Assembly: GCF_015277775.1 (NCBI RefSeq)
Contig: NZ_CP063849.1
Span: 2,790,001 to 2,854,000, forward strand
DNA length: 64,000 bases
DNA from: Paludibaculum fermentans
GTDB lineage: Bacteria; Acidobacteriota; Terriglobia; Bryobacterales; Bryobacteraceae
Reading direction: 5' to 3'
The translations under genes were made by a program, and so were the position numbers. A model generated the notes under the pieces. That model saw only the letters and a program-made list of their open reading frames with translations. It did not search any database and was not told where the DNA came from. Positions 45,594-52,379 of this stretch are shown here, one piece after another (position 1 is the first letter of the stretch; the number at the start of each line of letters is the position of its first letter).

Positions 45594-46587
45594 TTGGAGA
45601 ACATTTTAGTAAGAGCGACAAACTGGGTTGGCGACGCGGTGATGAGTTTGCCGGCTTTGGCTGCGGTGCGCGCACGGTTTCCCGCGGCAAAAATTCACGG
45701 TGCTGGCCCGGCCGTGGGTCGCCGGCCTTTACCGCAAGGAACCCTTTGCCGACGAGATCCTGCCCTATCAGCCGGAATCTGTACTCGATCGTTGGAAAAC
45801 CGCGTCCGAGCTCCGCAAGCGCAAATTCGACTGCGCCCTGCTCCTCCAGAACGCCTTCGATGCCGCGCTCGTCACCTTTCTGGCCGGCATCCCGCGCCGC
45901 ATCGGCTACAACCGCGACGGCCGCGGCCTGCTGCTGACGGACGCCGTGCCGGTGCCCGCCAAGGGCTCCATCCCGCCGCACGAAAGCTTTTATTATCTGG
46001 AACTTCTGCGGCAAATCGGCTGGCTGGACAAGCTGCCTTCGGAGCCGCTGATCCGCCTCGCCGGCCAGCGCGGCAAAATGCGGCCCGTTATCGGAGTCAG
46101 CCCCGGAGCCGCCTATGGCACCGCGAAACAATGGATTCCCCAGCGCTTCGCCGCCGCCGCCTTGCAGATCGCCGGTCAGTTGAACGCCGAAATCGAACTT
46201 TTCGGCTCGAAAACCGAGCGTCCGCTCTGCGAAGAGGTCCGCTCAGAGATCCTGCGCCTGGGCGGTTCGGCGGCGAATCTCGCCGGCGATACAACGCTCG
46301 AACAGTTCATTGAGCGCGCCGGCACCTGCCGTGTATTCCTTACAAACGATTCGGGTTCCATGCACATCGCCTCGGCCCTGGGCATCCCCACGGTGGCCGT
46401 CTTTGGAGCCACCAACCACATCACCACCGGCCCCACCGGCCCGCTGGCCCAGGTGATCCGCCACGACGTCGAGTGTTCGCCCTGCCTTCTGCGCGAATGC
46501 CCCATCGACCACCGCTGCATGACCGGGGTCGAAGTCGATCGGGTGGTCCAGTCCGCTTTGGATCTGGTACAAATCTCAACCCTCTGA
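45594..46587 (+). pseudogene. waaF: ADP-heptose:LPS heptosyltransferase II (WaaF), single-base frameshift
   Basis: Two frames together make one GT9 heptosyltransferase. The first, from a TTG at 45594, reads ENILVRATNWVGDAVMSLPAL (given in part), which is the WaaF opening. It stays in frame to RFPAAK. The second frame continues FTVLARPWVAGLY and runs through the family motifs VSPGAAYGTAKQW and TNDSGSMHIASALG to the stop at 46587. The junction is a run of five As at 45689-45693; four As would restore a single frame. WaaF adds the second heptose to LPS core. It may be a sequence error, a real mutation, or slippage. Without repair, only a GTG at 45700 could start the C-terminal part. Confidence 0.75.
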
Positions 46588-46616
46588 GAGCGGCCACTCC
46601 TGCTACAACAGTATGA

Positions 46617-46946
46617 GTGGATTCGCGCTCGAAGATCGTTTTACCCGCGGAATTGCCGGCCGGAACGCGGCTGGCATCCGGATATTTTGATCCGTTATTG
46701 ACCGTCCATGCGGCCTGGCTGGCGGAAGCTCGCGGCGCGTCGGACAAACTGGCAGTCATTATCAAGGATCCACCGGTGCCCATCCTGTCCGCGCGGGCCC
46801 GTGCGGAACTCGTGGCGGCGCTCAAGGTAGTCGACTTCGTCGTTCTGGACCAGCCCTCCCTGCCCGCCGCCGATGTCCAATTGGAACAACGGGATGCAGC
46901 CGCCGCCGCGGCCTTTGTCGCGCACGTGCGCCAACGGCAGGGCTAA
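46617..46946 (+). CDS. Degenerate cytidylyltransferase-like protein
   Basis: A 109-residue product of a GTG start at 46617. SGYFDPLLTVHAAWLAEAR (residues about 21-39) lines up with the nucleotidyltransferase motif GxFDxxHxGHxxxL, but the HxGH residues are replaced by TVHA. LAVIIKDPPVPILSARARAELVAALKVVD (in parts) follows the rest of the Rossmann fold. It lies between waaF and waaC with stop/start overlap TAATG, so it is probably translated with waaC. Catalysis is doubtful; a binding or scaffold role in the heptose pathway is conceivable. Confidence 0.55.
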   Translation: MDSRSKIVLPAELPAGTRLASGYFDPLLTVHAAWLAEARGASDKLAVIIKDPPVPILSARARAELVAALKVVDFVVLDQPSLPAADVQLEQRDAAAAAAFVAHVRQRQG

Positions 46947-47899
46947 TGGCGGCTACGCTCATTTTGGTGGTCCGCCTGGGCGCGATGGGTGATATCCTAC
47001 ATGCCTTGCCCGCCGCCGCCGCCCTCAAACGCTCGTTTCCGGATTGCCGGCTGAGCTGGGCTGTCCATCCCAAATGGCGGGAGCTGTTGGAAACAGGCGG
47101 CTTAGCGGACGAATTGATCCTAATCGACAGACGTCGTTTATCTTCCCTGCGCTCCGCCGCGCGCGAACTCCGGAAGCAGGAATTCGACCTCACCGTGGAT
47201 TTCCAGGGCCTGATCCAGTCCGCCCTGGTGGCGCGCGTGGCCCGCTCCCGTCAAGTGTACGGCTTCGTCAAGGATCAAGTCCGCGAACGCCTCGCCGCAA
47301 GTCTATATACGACAACAGTTAGAGCTAAAACAACACATGTCGTCGAACGAAATCTGGACCTGGCGGAGGCAGCCGGAGCGCGCGACCGCACGGTAACTTT
47401 CCCGCTACCGCACGGTACACCGGATAGCACCCTGCCCGAAGGCAAGTTCATCCTGGCCGCCCCGTTCGCTGGCTGGGCCTCGAAGCAATGGCCGATGGAG
47501 CACTACGCTGTGCTGGCCCGGCGTTTGAGGTCGAATCTGGGTATCCCCTTGGTTTTGAACGGAGCCCCGTGGCAGGCCGAAGCCCTGCGCAGCGTCGAGG
47601 CCGCCGAGGTTCACATCTCGTCGATTTCCGGCCTGCTCGACGCCACGCGCCGCGCGACCGCGATCGTTGGCGTCGATAGCGGCCCCATGCACCTGGCGGC
47701 GGCGCTCGGCAAGCCGGGTGTCGCGCTGTTTGGCCCGACTGACCCGGCACGCAACGGCCCGTATGGTAAGTCCTTATCGGTGATCCGGATACCGGGCGCC
47801 GTCACCAGTTATGAGCGGAGGAAAGAGATAGACGCATCCATGCGGGCGATTCAACCGGAGGCCGTCTTGGATGCACTCGCTACAATGGTAGGGCTGTAA
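46946..47899 (+). CDS. waaC: LPS heptosyltransferase I (WaaC)
   Basis: A 317-residue GT9 protein. The opening LILVVRLGAMGDILHALPAAAALKR (in part) and the signature VGVDSGPMHLAAALGKPGVALFGPTDP near 248-273 (in part) identify an ADP-heptose:LPS heptosyltransferase. WaaC adds the first heptose to Kdo. Length is normal. Start overlaps the preceding stop (TAATG) and the stop overlaps the next start in the same way, showing a tightly packed operon. Confidence 0.9.
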   Translation: MAATLILVVRLGAMGDILHALPAAAALKRSFPDCRLSWAVHPKWRELLETGGLADELILIDRRRLSSLRSAARELRKQEFDLTVDFQGLIQSALVARVARSRQVYGFVKDQVRERLAASLYTTTVRAKTTHVVERNLDLAEAAGARDRTVTFPLPHGTPDSTLPEGKFILAAPFAGWASKQWPMEHYAVLARRLRSNLGIPLVLNGAPWQAEALRSVEAAEVHISSISGLLDATRRATAIVGVDSGPMHLAAALGKPGVALFGPTDPARNGPYGKSLSVIRIPGAVTSYERRKEIDASMRAIQPEAVLDALATMVGL

Positions 47900-48441
47900 T
47901 GTCGATCTTTCCGAAACCGTACGCAGACCTGGTCCAAAGGCTGCGAGTGCCTACGGGCCTACTGCTAGCCGCCGCCTTTGTCTGGCTGTCACAACCGGTG
48001 CTGCCCACGCTTCTGCTGGGCTGTCCCATCGCGCTGTTGGGGCTGGCGCTGCGCGCCTGGGCCGCCGGCCACCTGAGGAAGAACCAGCAGTTGACCGACT
48101 CCGGCCCCTACGCCTGGGTCCGCAACCCTTTGTATATAGGAACCTTATTCACCGCCCTGGGCTGCACCGTCGCCGCCGCCCGCCCCGGCCTGGCCACGAT
48201 CGTCGGCGTGGTGTTCATCTTTGTGTACCTGCCCGTCATGGAGCAGGAGGAGCAGCACCTGGCCAAGATCTTTCCGGAGTTCGAGGAGTACGCCAGGCGG
48301 GTGCCGCAACTGTTCCCCCGGCTGCCTAAGATCTACCCGCCGCAGCGCTTCTCCTTTGAGGTTTATTTGCGCAATCGCGAGTACAAAGCCCTGTACGGCT
48401 TCCTGCTCGTCTACGCCTTCCTTATCTTCAAGTCCCTCTAA
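47899..48441 (+). CDS. Isoprenylcysteine carboxyl methyltransferase-family membrane protein
   Basis: A 180-residue integral membrane protein of the ICMT/PEMT type with about four hydrophobic segments. The SAM-binding signature appears as SGPYAWVRNPLYIG (near 68-81) with EEQHLAKIFPEFEEYARRVP near 115-134. Bacterial members methylate small lipids or unknown substrates. TAATG coupling to waaC suggests an envelope role. Its end overlaps the convergent MFS gene by 4 bp. Confidence 0.85.
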   Translation: MSIFPKPYADLVQRLRVPTGLLLAAAFVWLSQPVLPTLLLGCPIALLGLALRAWAAGHLRKNQQLTDSGPYAWVRNPLYIGTLFTALGCTVAAARPGLATIVGVVFIFVYLPVMEQEEQHLAKIFPEFEEYARRVPQLFPRLPKIYPPQRFSFEVYLRNREYKALYGFLLVYAFLIFKSL

Positions 48442-49601
48442 GTGGAAGACTTAGGGGCGCTCGACAGGCGCGCTTCCAACAGGATCAGGATGATCAGGAA
48501 CACCACCATGATGGAGCCTGCCAGCGGCAGCCCCATCACGACGCCAACCCCATAGAAGTGAGCGAGATAGCCCAGGGACGCCGGCGCCAGCAGGCTGCCC
48601 GTGATGGCGATGGAGAAGATGCCGTTGAAGAAGCCGGGGTGGAAGTAGGGGAACCGGTCGCCGATCTTTTCCACCACCAGCGGCAGGATCACCGAGAATC
48701 CGCCCCCAGCCAGCAGTACGCCGACCGTGGCTCCGAACAGGTTGTTCGTGGAGAGCAGGACGAGGCAGGCGAACATCGGCGCCAGGGTAGCCCCGGCCAG
48801 CAGGCGGGCATGGCGGACGCGCGGCAAGAGCCACTGCGCTGCGACCCGTCCGATGAGCAAGGCAAACCAGTACAAAGCCAGCAGGAAGAGCGAGGTAGCG
48901 GGGCTCGCGCCCAGCCGTTGTGTCAGGAAGAGCGGCAGCCAACCCGCCAGCGCGCCTTCGTTGCCCGACTGGAAGAACAGCAACAGCGCAAACAGAATGG
49001 CAGCCGGGCTCTTGAAATCCTTCAGCGCCCGCTCCCAGGTGACTTCCTTGACGACAGGCTCGTCCGGCAGTTTGGCGCGGTAATAGATGATCGCGGCCAG
49101 GGCGGGCACGACGGCCAGAATCAGCAGGACGACGGCAACGGTGTAGGCAAAGAAGGTACCGGCGATGAAGAGCGCGCAGGTCATGCTGCCCAGGCCGTAG
49201 AGCGCGCCGGCCAGGCTCAGGGTCGCCGCCGGATTCAGGTTATAGACGGGCGTAATGGCGTGGAACACGCTGGTATTCAACAGGCCCGCGCTGAGCCCGA
49301 TGAGGAAGAGTCCACCCATCCGCCACGCGAAGGGCGAGGGCGGCGAGAATGCGGCCAGCAACACCATGGCGAGAAAGGCGACGGCACACGCGAACGCCAT
49401 CACAAACCGGATGCCTTTGCGCCTCAGCAGCGGAGCCGCCAGCAGGGGGGCGAGCAGCATGCCCAGGTTTTGCAGCAGGAAGTAGGTCCCAATCAGAAGG
49501 TAGTTGGGATCAATGTGGTAGCGCCAGGCGAGCAGGATGGAGCCTAGGAACGCCATCAGGATGCCGGAGAGAAACAGGCCGGAGATGCCGCGGCGGGCCA
49601 T
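48438..49601 (-). CDS. Major facilitator superfamily transporter
   Basis: A 387-residue protein from the ATG at 49601, with 11-12 hydrophobic segments. The loop LLRRKGIRFV after the second segment is the usual MFS arginine/lysine turn, and WLPLFLTQRLGASPATSLFLL begins the second half. GGGG near its ATG is a modest ribosome-binding site; a TTG at 49706 would add 35 hydrophilic residues. Substrate cannot be named. Sugar or peptidoglycan-fragment transport is possible but not shown. Confidence 0.8.
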   Translation of the reverse strand: MARRGISGLFLSGILMAFLGSILLAWRYHIDPNYLLIGTYFLLQNLGMLLAPLLAAPLLRRKGIRFVMAFACAVAFLAMVLLAAFSPPSPFAWRMGGLFLIGLSAGLLNTSVFHAITPVYNLNPAATLSLAGALYGLGSMTCALFIAGTFFAYTVAVVLLILAVVPALAAIIYYRAKLPDEPVVKEVTWERALKDFKSPAAILFALLLFFQSGNEGALAGWLPLFLTQRLGASPATSLFLLALYWFALLIGRVAAQWLLPRVRHARLLAGATLAPMFACLVLLSTNNLFGATVGVLLAGGGFSVILPLVVEKIGDRFPYFHPGFFNGIFSIAITGSLLAPASLGYLAHFYGVGVVMGLPLAGSIMVVFLIILILLEARLSSAPKSST

Positions 49602-49799
49602 CGACCCCTGCAGGGAGCCTTGCGTGGTCTCGAGCCCGGGTGGCGTTTGGGAGGCGGCCGGCACCAGCCTATTGTAGCTCCGAAAAGTGGTGAAGCGGAT
49701 ACGCAAGCTGCGCGGCTACCAAAGACCGGAGGAAAAAGACGCCGTTTCTCCCGTTTTTCATATTTCTCGGGGATGGGTTCGTGTAAATACAATGACTTA

Positions 49800-49923
49800 C
49801 GTTTGGCCGTCAAACTGCACTATAGACGGTGGGTCACGTTAGTTAGATGCTTTGTGGGTGGTTGCCTCTCTAACCATCCCGCCCCGGTGGTTCCCTCCGA
49901 TCCCCCGGGGCGTTTTCTTTTTA
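49800..49923 (+). ncRNA. Candidate small RNA A
   Basis: No gene fits this stretch, but it has RNA-gene features. Hairpin 1 is GTTTG/CAAAC (49801-49815). Hairpin 2 is GGGTGGTT/AACCATCC (49856-49863, 49872-49879) with a pyrimidine-rich loop GCCTCTCT. The 3' end is a strong intrinsic terminator. Two -10-like boxes precede it: TACAAT (49788-49793) and TATAGA (49821-49826); neither has a good -35, so the 5' end is either near 49800 or near 49833. The C/T-rich loop could pair with ribosome-binding sites of target mRNAs, but that is speculation. Confidence 0.5.
49880..49923 (+). terminator. Strong intrinsic terminator of small RNA A
   Basis: CGCCCCGG (49880-49887) pairs perfectly with CCGGGGCG (49905-49912), followed by TTTTCTTTTTAT. 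No protein gene on the plus strand lies upstream within 1.4 kb, which is why an RNA gene is proposed. Confidence 0.85.
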
Positions 49924-50080
49924 TCAAGCACTTACATTCTTCCTCCGGCGAGCAGCCGGCCCTCCGGCAAGAGCTCCAATGCCTTTGGTCTGCGCCTGCA
50001 AATTCCTGCATGCGGACTACCGTATAATCCAGCTTTTGGAATCGCACTACAAAATGTTGTGGTACCCATCTGATTTCCTC

Positions 50081-50109
50081 TTGACGGATTCGGGAAGGTC
50101 GCTTAGGAT
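50081..50109 (+). promoter_or_regulatory. Sigma70-type promoter of small transcript B
   Basis: TTGACG (50081-50086) and TAGGAT (50104-50109) with a 17-bp spacer: five of six and four of six consensus matches. Transcription would start near 50116. Confidence 0.6.
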
Positions 50110-50123
50110 AAGGCCATCACTGA

Positions 50124-50141
50124 AGAAAGGAGGTGATCCAG
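50124..50141 (+). promoter_or_regulatory. 18-nt extended Shine-Dalgarno / anti-16S sequence
   Basis: AGAAAGGAGGTGATCCAG is the exact reverse complement of the widely conserved 16S rRNA 3' terminus CTGGATCACCTCCTTTCT. Ordinary ribosome-binding sites in this window pair over 4-8 nt. An ATG lies 6 nt after the segment. The 16S sequence of this organism is not in the window; the inner 14 nt are near-universal. Confidence 0.7.
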
Positions 50142-50146
50142 AGAAC

Positions 50147-50191
50147 ATGAGTACTGGTAGTTGTCACACGCGTGAGGTGGTCGACTGCTGA
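50147..50191 (+). CDS. 14-residue leader-type ORF
   Basis: ATG at 50147 follows the extended ribosome-binding segment and reads MSTGSCHTREVVDC before TGA. Two cysteines and no hydrophobic stretch. Coding status rests only on the ribosome-binding site; no family is recognised. Confidence 0.3.
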   Translation: MSTGSCHTREVVDC

Positions 50192-50301
50192 AGCTCAAAA
50201 CTGGTCACGCCTTGGCCCGACCTTCAGTGCAGGGCTAAGATCGTGCGCACCGGCCACTGAGCGCGATTCTAAAGCCATAGGCTTCAGAATCCAGGCTACC
50301 G

Positions 50302-50344
50302 AAGAGCCCGCCGCCGGAGTCCGGCCGCGGGCTCTTTCTGTTTT
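50302..50344 (+). terminator. Intrinsic terminator of small transcript B
   Basis: AAGAGCCCGC (50302-50311) pairs with GCGGGCTCTT (50327-50336), with an inner CCGG/CCGG stem, followed by TCTGTTTT. Confidence 0.85.
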
Positions 50345-50354
50345 GCTGCATCTT

Positions 50355-50382
50355 TTGGCACAGGATGCTTGTCTGCTATACT
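50355..50382 (+). promoter_or_regulatory. Promoter of rpmE
   Basis: TTGGCA (50355-50360) and TATACT (50377-50382), 16-bp spacer, with a TG one base before the -10 (extended -10). Five of six matches in each box. The predicted start leaves a short leader carrying AAAGGA before the ATG. Confidence 0.7.
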
Positions 50383-50403
50383 GAGGAGGTTAAAGGATCA
50401 ACG

Positions 50404-50652
50404 ATGAAAGCTGGCATCCATCCCGCCTACAATGAACTGAACGTGATCTGCGCATGCGGTCACTCGTTCAAGACCCGCTCGACAAATAAAGGTGACATCC
50501 GAGTGGAAATCTGCTCCAGTTGCCATCCCTTCTTCACGGGCCGTCAGAAGCTGATCGACACCGAGGGGCGAGTGGATCGTTTCCAGAAGATGTTGGTTCG
50601 TTCGGCCAATCTGAAGGCCAAGCGGGCAGACACCAAGCAGCCGGTCGGTTAA
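50404..50652 (+). CDS. rpmE: 50S ribosomal protein L31
   Basis: An 82-residue L31 of the zinc-binding type. CACGHSF near residues 16-22 and [10 protein letters not shown] near 37-46 supply the cysteines. [11 protein letters not shown] opens the protein in the family manner. AAAGGA lies six bases before the ATG. It stands alone with its own promoter and terminator. L31 bridges the ribosomal subunits and, in cysteine-containing forms, can act as a zinc reserve. Confidence 0.97.
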   Translation: MKAGIHPAYNELNVICACGHSFKTRSTNKGDIRVEICSSCHPFFTGRQKLIDTEGRVDRFQKMLVRSANLKAKRADTKQPVG

Positions 50653-50685
50653 CCGATCGCTGCCTACATCTTCCTTACAGGACTG

Positions 50686-50715
50686 AAAAAGCCCGGCTGC
50701 GAAGCCGGGCTTTTT
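50686..50715. terminator. Bidirectional terminator after rpmE
   Basis: AAAAAGCCCGGCT (50686-50698) pairs perfectly with AGCCGGGCTTTTT (50703-50715) around TGCGA. The A and T tails make it work from both sides, serving rpmE and the convergent CpxP-like gene. Confidence 0.9.
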
Positions 50716-50745
50716 CGCGTTTAGAATCAACTGGCTGGAAAGAGC

Positions 50746-51177
50746 CTACTTGCCGGACTTTTCCTTGTCCTTCTGCTCTTTCTCTTTCTGCTCCGCCTTG
50801 CGCTTGTCGTCCCGTTCCTTGCGGAACTTTTCATACTCCACCTGCTGGGCGGGATTGAGCATGGCGTTGATCTCGGCGGTCTGCGCGTCCTGGATCGCCT
50901 TCATCTCGGGCCGGCTGCGTTCGCGCAGCTCGCGGAACTTGACCCGGGTCTCATCGAGGATGGTTTCCAGCTTCTGAACCTGCTCTGTCTGGAGACTGAG
51001 CCGGTGTTGCATCTCACCGATGTACTCGCGGCGGTAGTCCTCGGGACTCTTGGGGGGCGGATTCTTGGCGCTCACCGTATTCAGGGAATACGAGCGATAG
51101 CCCAGGGCGCCAACCACCGTGCCGCTGGCAAAAACAAGGATGAGAGAAAGAGCGAGAGTAGAGTTCGACCGCATCAT
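50746..51177 (-). CDS. Exported CpxP/Spy-like helical protein
   Basis: A 143-residue protein with an N-terminal signal or anchor helix (about 7-26), then a helical segment with EYIGEMQHRLSLQTEQVQKLETILDETRVKFRELRER (about 52-88, in part) and LNPAQQVEYEKFRKERD, which resembles CpxP/Spy-type periplasmic chaperones and metal-sensor proteins. The C-terminal 25 residues are almost all Lys, Glu, Asp and Gln. ATGA overlap with the anti-sigma gene puts it in an ECF sigma operon, where it may sense envelope stress and control the anti-sigma factor. Confidence 0.7.
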   Translation of the reverse strand: MMRSNSTLALSLILVFASGTVVGALGYRSYSLNTVSAKNPPPKSPEDYRREYIGEMQHRLSLQTEQVQKLETILDETRVKFRELRERSRPEMKAIQDAQTAEINAMLNPAQQVEYEKFRKERDDKRKAEQKEKEQKDKEKSGK

Positions 51178-51539
51178 TTCACGGGAGGCTCCTGCGACCG
51201 CCCGGATTCCGTTCCGACCGGGACAACGGCCACACCGCTCAGCATTTGAGCGTTATCGTGAGCATCGGCCAGAGCTTCCAGGTAGGTAGCAGTGTAGACC
51301 ACCGCCGGACGCTTCGGCAACATTTGTAACATGACAAAAAACAGACTGGCGGCGGCGGCCGCGGCCACAAAGCCGTTGGACCATTTCCAGAGCTGTTTGG
51401 TCCAATGCTGGCCACTCTCGATGCGGTTCCAGAGCTTCGGCATAAAATCCGCGGAGACGTCCGGTTCCACGCAAGCGTCCCGGTAGGCCGCCAGCATCCG
51501 GTCGAAGTCCTGTTCCATCCGATTTTGCGATTCGCTCAT
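51174..51539 (-). CDS. Putative membrane anti-sigma factor
   Basis: A 121-residue protein: a cytoplasmic N-terminus of about 50 residues, one membrane helix (about 53-72) and an exported tail of about 50. It lies between an ECF sigma gene and a CpxP-like gene, the position of an anti-sigma factor. The HxxxCxxC zinc motif of ZAS anti-sigma factors is absent, and sequence similarity to known types is weak, so the assignment is from topology and context. Both neighbours overlap or lie within 90 bp. Confidence 0.6.
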   Translation of the reverse strand: MSESQNRMEQDFDRMLAAYRDACVEPDVSADFMPKLWNRIESGQHWTKQLWKWSNGFVAAAAAASLFFVMLQMLPKRPAVVYTATYLEALADAHDNAQMLSGVAVVPVGTESGRSQEPPVK

Positions 51540-51627
51540 GGCACCAGCATCCTTTCCAAATCCTTCGATTAATCAAACACGCTTGCCCGCGAGGTGCACT
51601 CGCCAGGGCCTTCCAACCTTACGGCCA

Positions 51628-52239
51628 TCAACTGCCTGAATCCGCGGATTTCTCTTTCCGCTCCATGCCTTTGGCGCCCCGCGAAGACTCATACGCTTTT
51701 AGGACGCGCTGACGCGCCCGAAAGAGTCGGACTTTCAGAGCGTTCTCGTTGACATGATAGACCTTTTCCAGATCTTTCAGCGACAGCCCTTCCACTTCCT
51801 TCAACGTCAGCAGGGCACGGTCTTCTTCCGATACTTCGCTGAGCAGCGAATCGACGAATTCCCGTACCTTGGCCCGATGCAGATCGTCGACCTGCACCTT
51901 GGTTCCGGCCGAGGCATCGGCCAGCATGACAGCCTGCTCGCTGAGGTCGGACACCCGTGATTCCAGACGGCGTTTCCGCCGCTTCCGCAAGTAGTCCAGC
52001 GCCGCGTTGACTGTCAGCCGGTAGAGCCAAGGCTCGAAAACCTCCGGGCTTCTCAACTGATCCAGCGAATAATACAAACGCAGGAACACTTCCTGCGCCA
52101 CATCCTCCACATCCTCGGGACGCCCGATCAGACGGGAGACGGTCCCAAAGATCCGGCGCCGGTACGCCGTGACGACCTCGTTGAACGCAGCGGGATCGCC
52201 CGCCCGCGCTCGTTCCACAACTTCGAAGTCGACCAGCAT
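51628..52239 (-). CDS. ECF-type RNA polymerase sigma factor
   Basis: A 203-residue sigma70 of the RpoE/SigW group. Region 2 has DVEDVAQEVFLRLY near residue 43-56 and PWLYRLTVNAALDYLRKRRKR near 69-89 (in part). Region 4 has the helix-turn-helix LKEVEGLSLKDLEKVYHVNENALKVRLFRARQRV (in part, about 145-178). The ATG at 52239 is used; a TTG three codons upstream is possible. It heads a three-gene unit with the anti-sigma and CpxP-like genes, pointing to envelope-stress control. It is divergent from pcrA. Confidence 0.92.
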   Translation of the reverse strand: MLVDFEVVERARAGDPAAFNEVVTAYRRRIFGTVSRLIGRPEDVEDVAQEVFLRLYYSLDQLRSPEVFEPWLYRLTVNAALDYLRKRRKRRLESRVSDLSEQAVMLADASAGTKVQVDDLHRAKVREFVDSLLSEVSEEDRALLTLKEVEGLSLKDLEKVYHVNENALKVRLFRARQRVLKAYESSRGAKGMERKEKSADSGS

Positions 52240-52379
52240 TGGAGGCAAGGGAGCTGGCGCGACTCCTTAAATTTTCTAACAATAAGGCGCGCCTAGCCTG
52301 CACTCAGGTTACAACAATTCCCTACAAGACCGTTCGTGCCGCTAGATGCATGTTAAAATTGGAACTTAGCCCTTCCCCC

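Larger units (their letters stand above)
50116..50345 (+). ncRNA. Candidate small transcript B with extended anti-16S segment
   Basis: A self-contained unit of about 230 nt bounded by a sigma70 promoter and an intrinsic terminator. It begins with an 18-nt segment complementary to the 16S rRNA 3' end (listed separately), then a 14-codon ORF, then hairpins: TCAGTG/CACTGA (50224-50229, 50255-50260) and GATTCT-A-AAGCC/GGCTT-C-AGAATC (50265-50291, 11 pairs with one mismatch). The long structured 3' part would be unusual for a simple peptide mRNA. It may be a regulatory RNA, a leader-peptide attenuator or a small-protein mRNA. It is not a 16S remnant because flanking bases do not match rRNA. Confidence 0.5.

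Noticed and set aside
49620-50027. Open frames of 135 and 70 codons across the MFS-rpmE gap
   Set aside because: They cross the strong terminators and promoters described and lack ribosome-binding sites; one (50172-50384) runs through the terminator of transcript B.
50116-50150. A fragment of 16S rRNA on the minus strand
   Set aside because: Only the 18-nt tail matches; sequence on both sides does not resemble 16S or the 16S-23S spacer.
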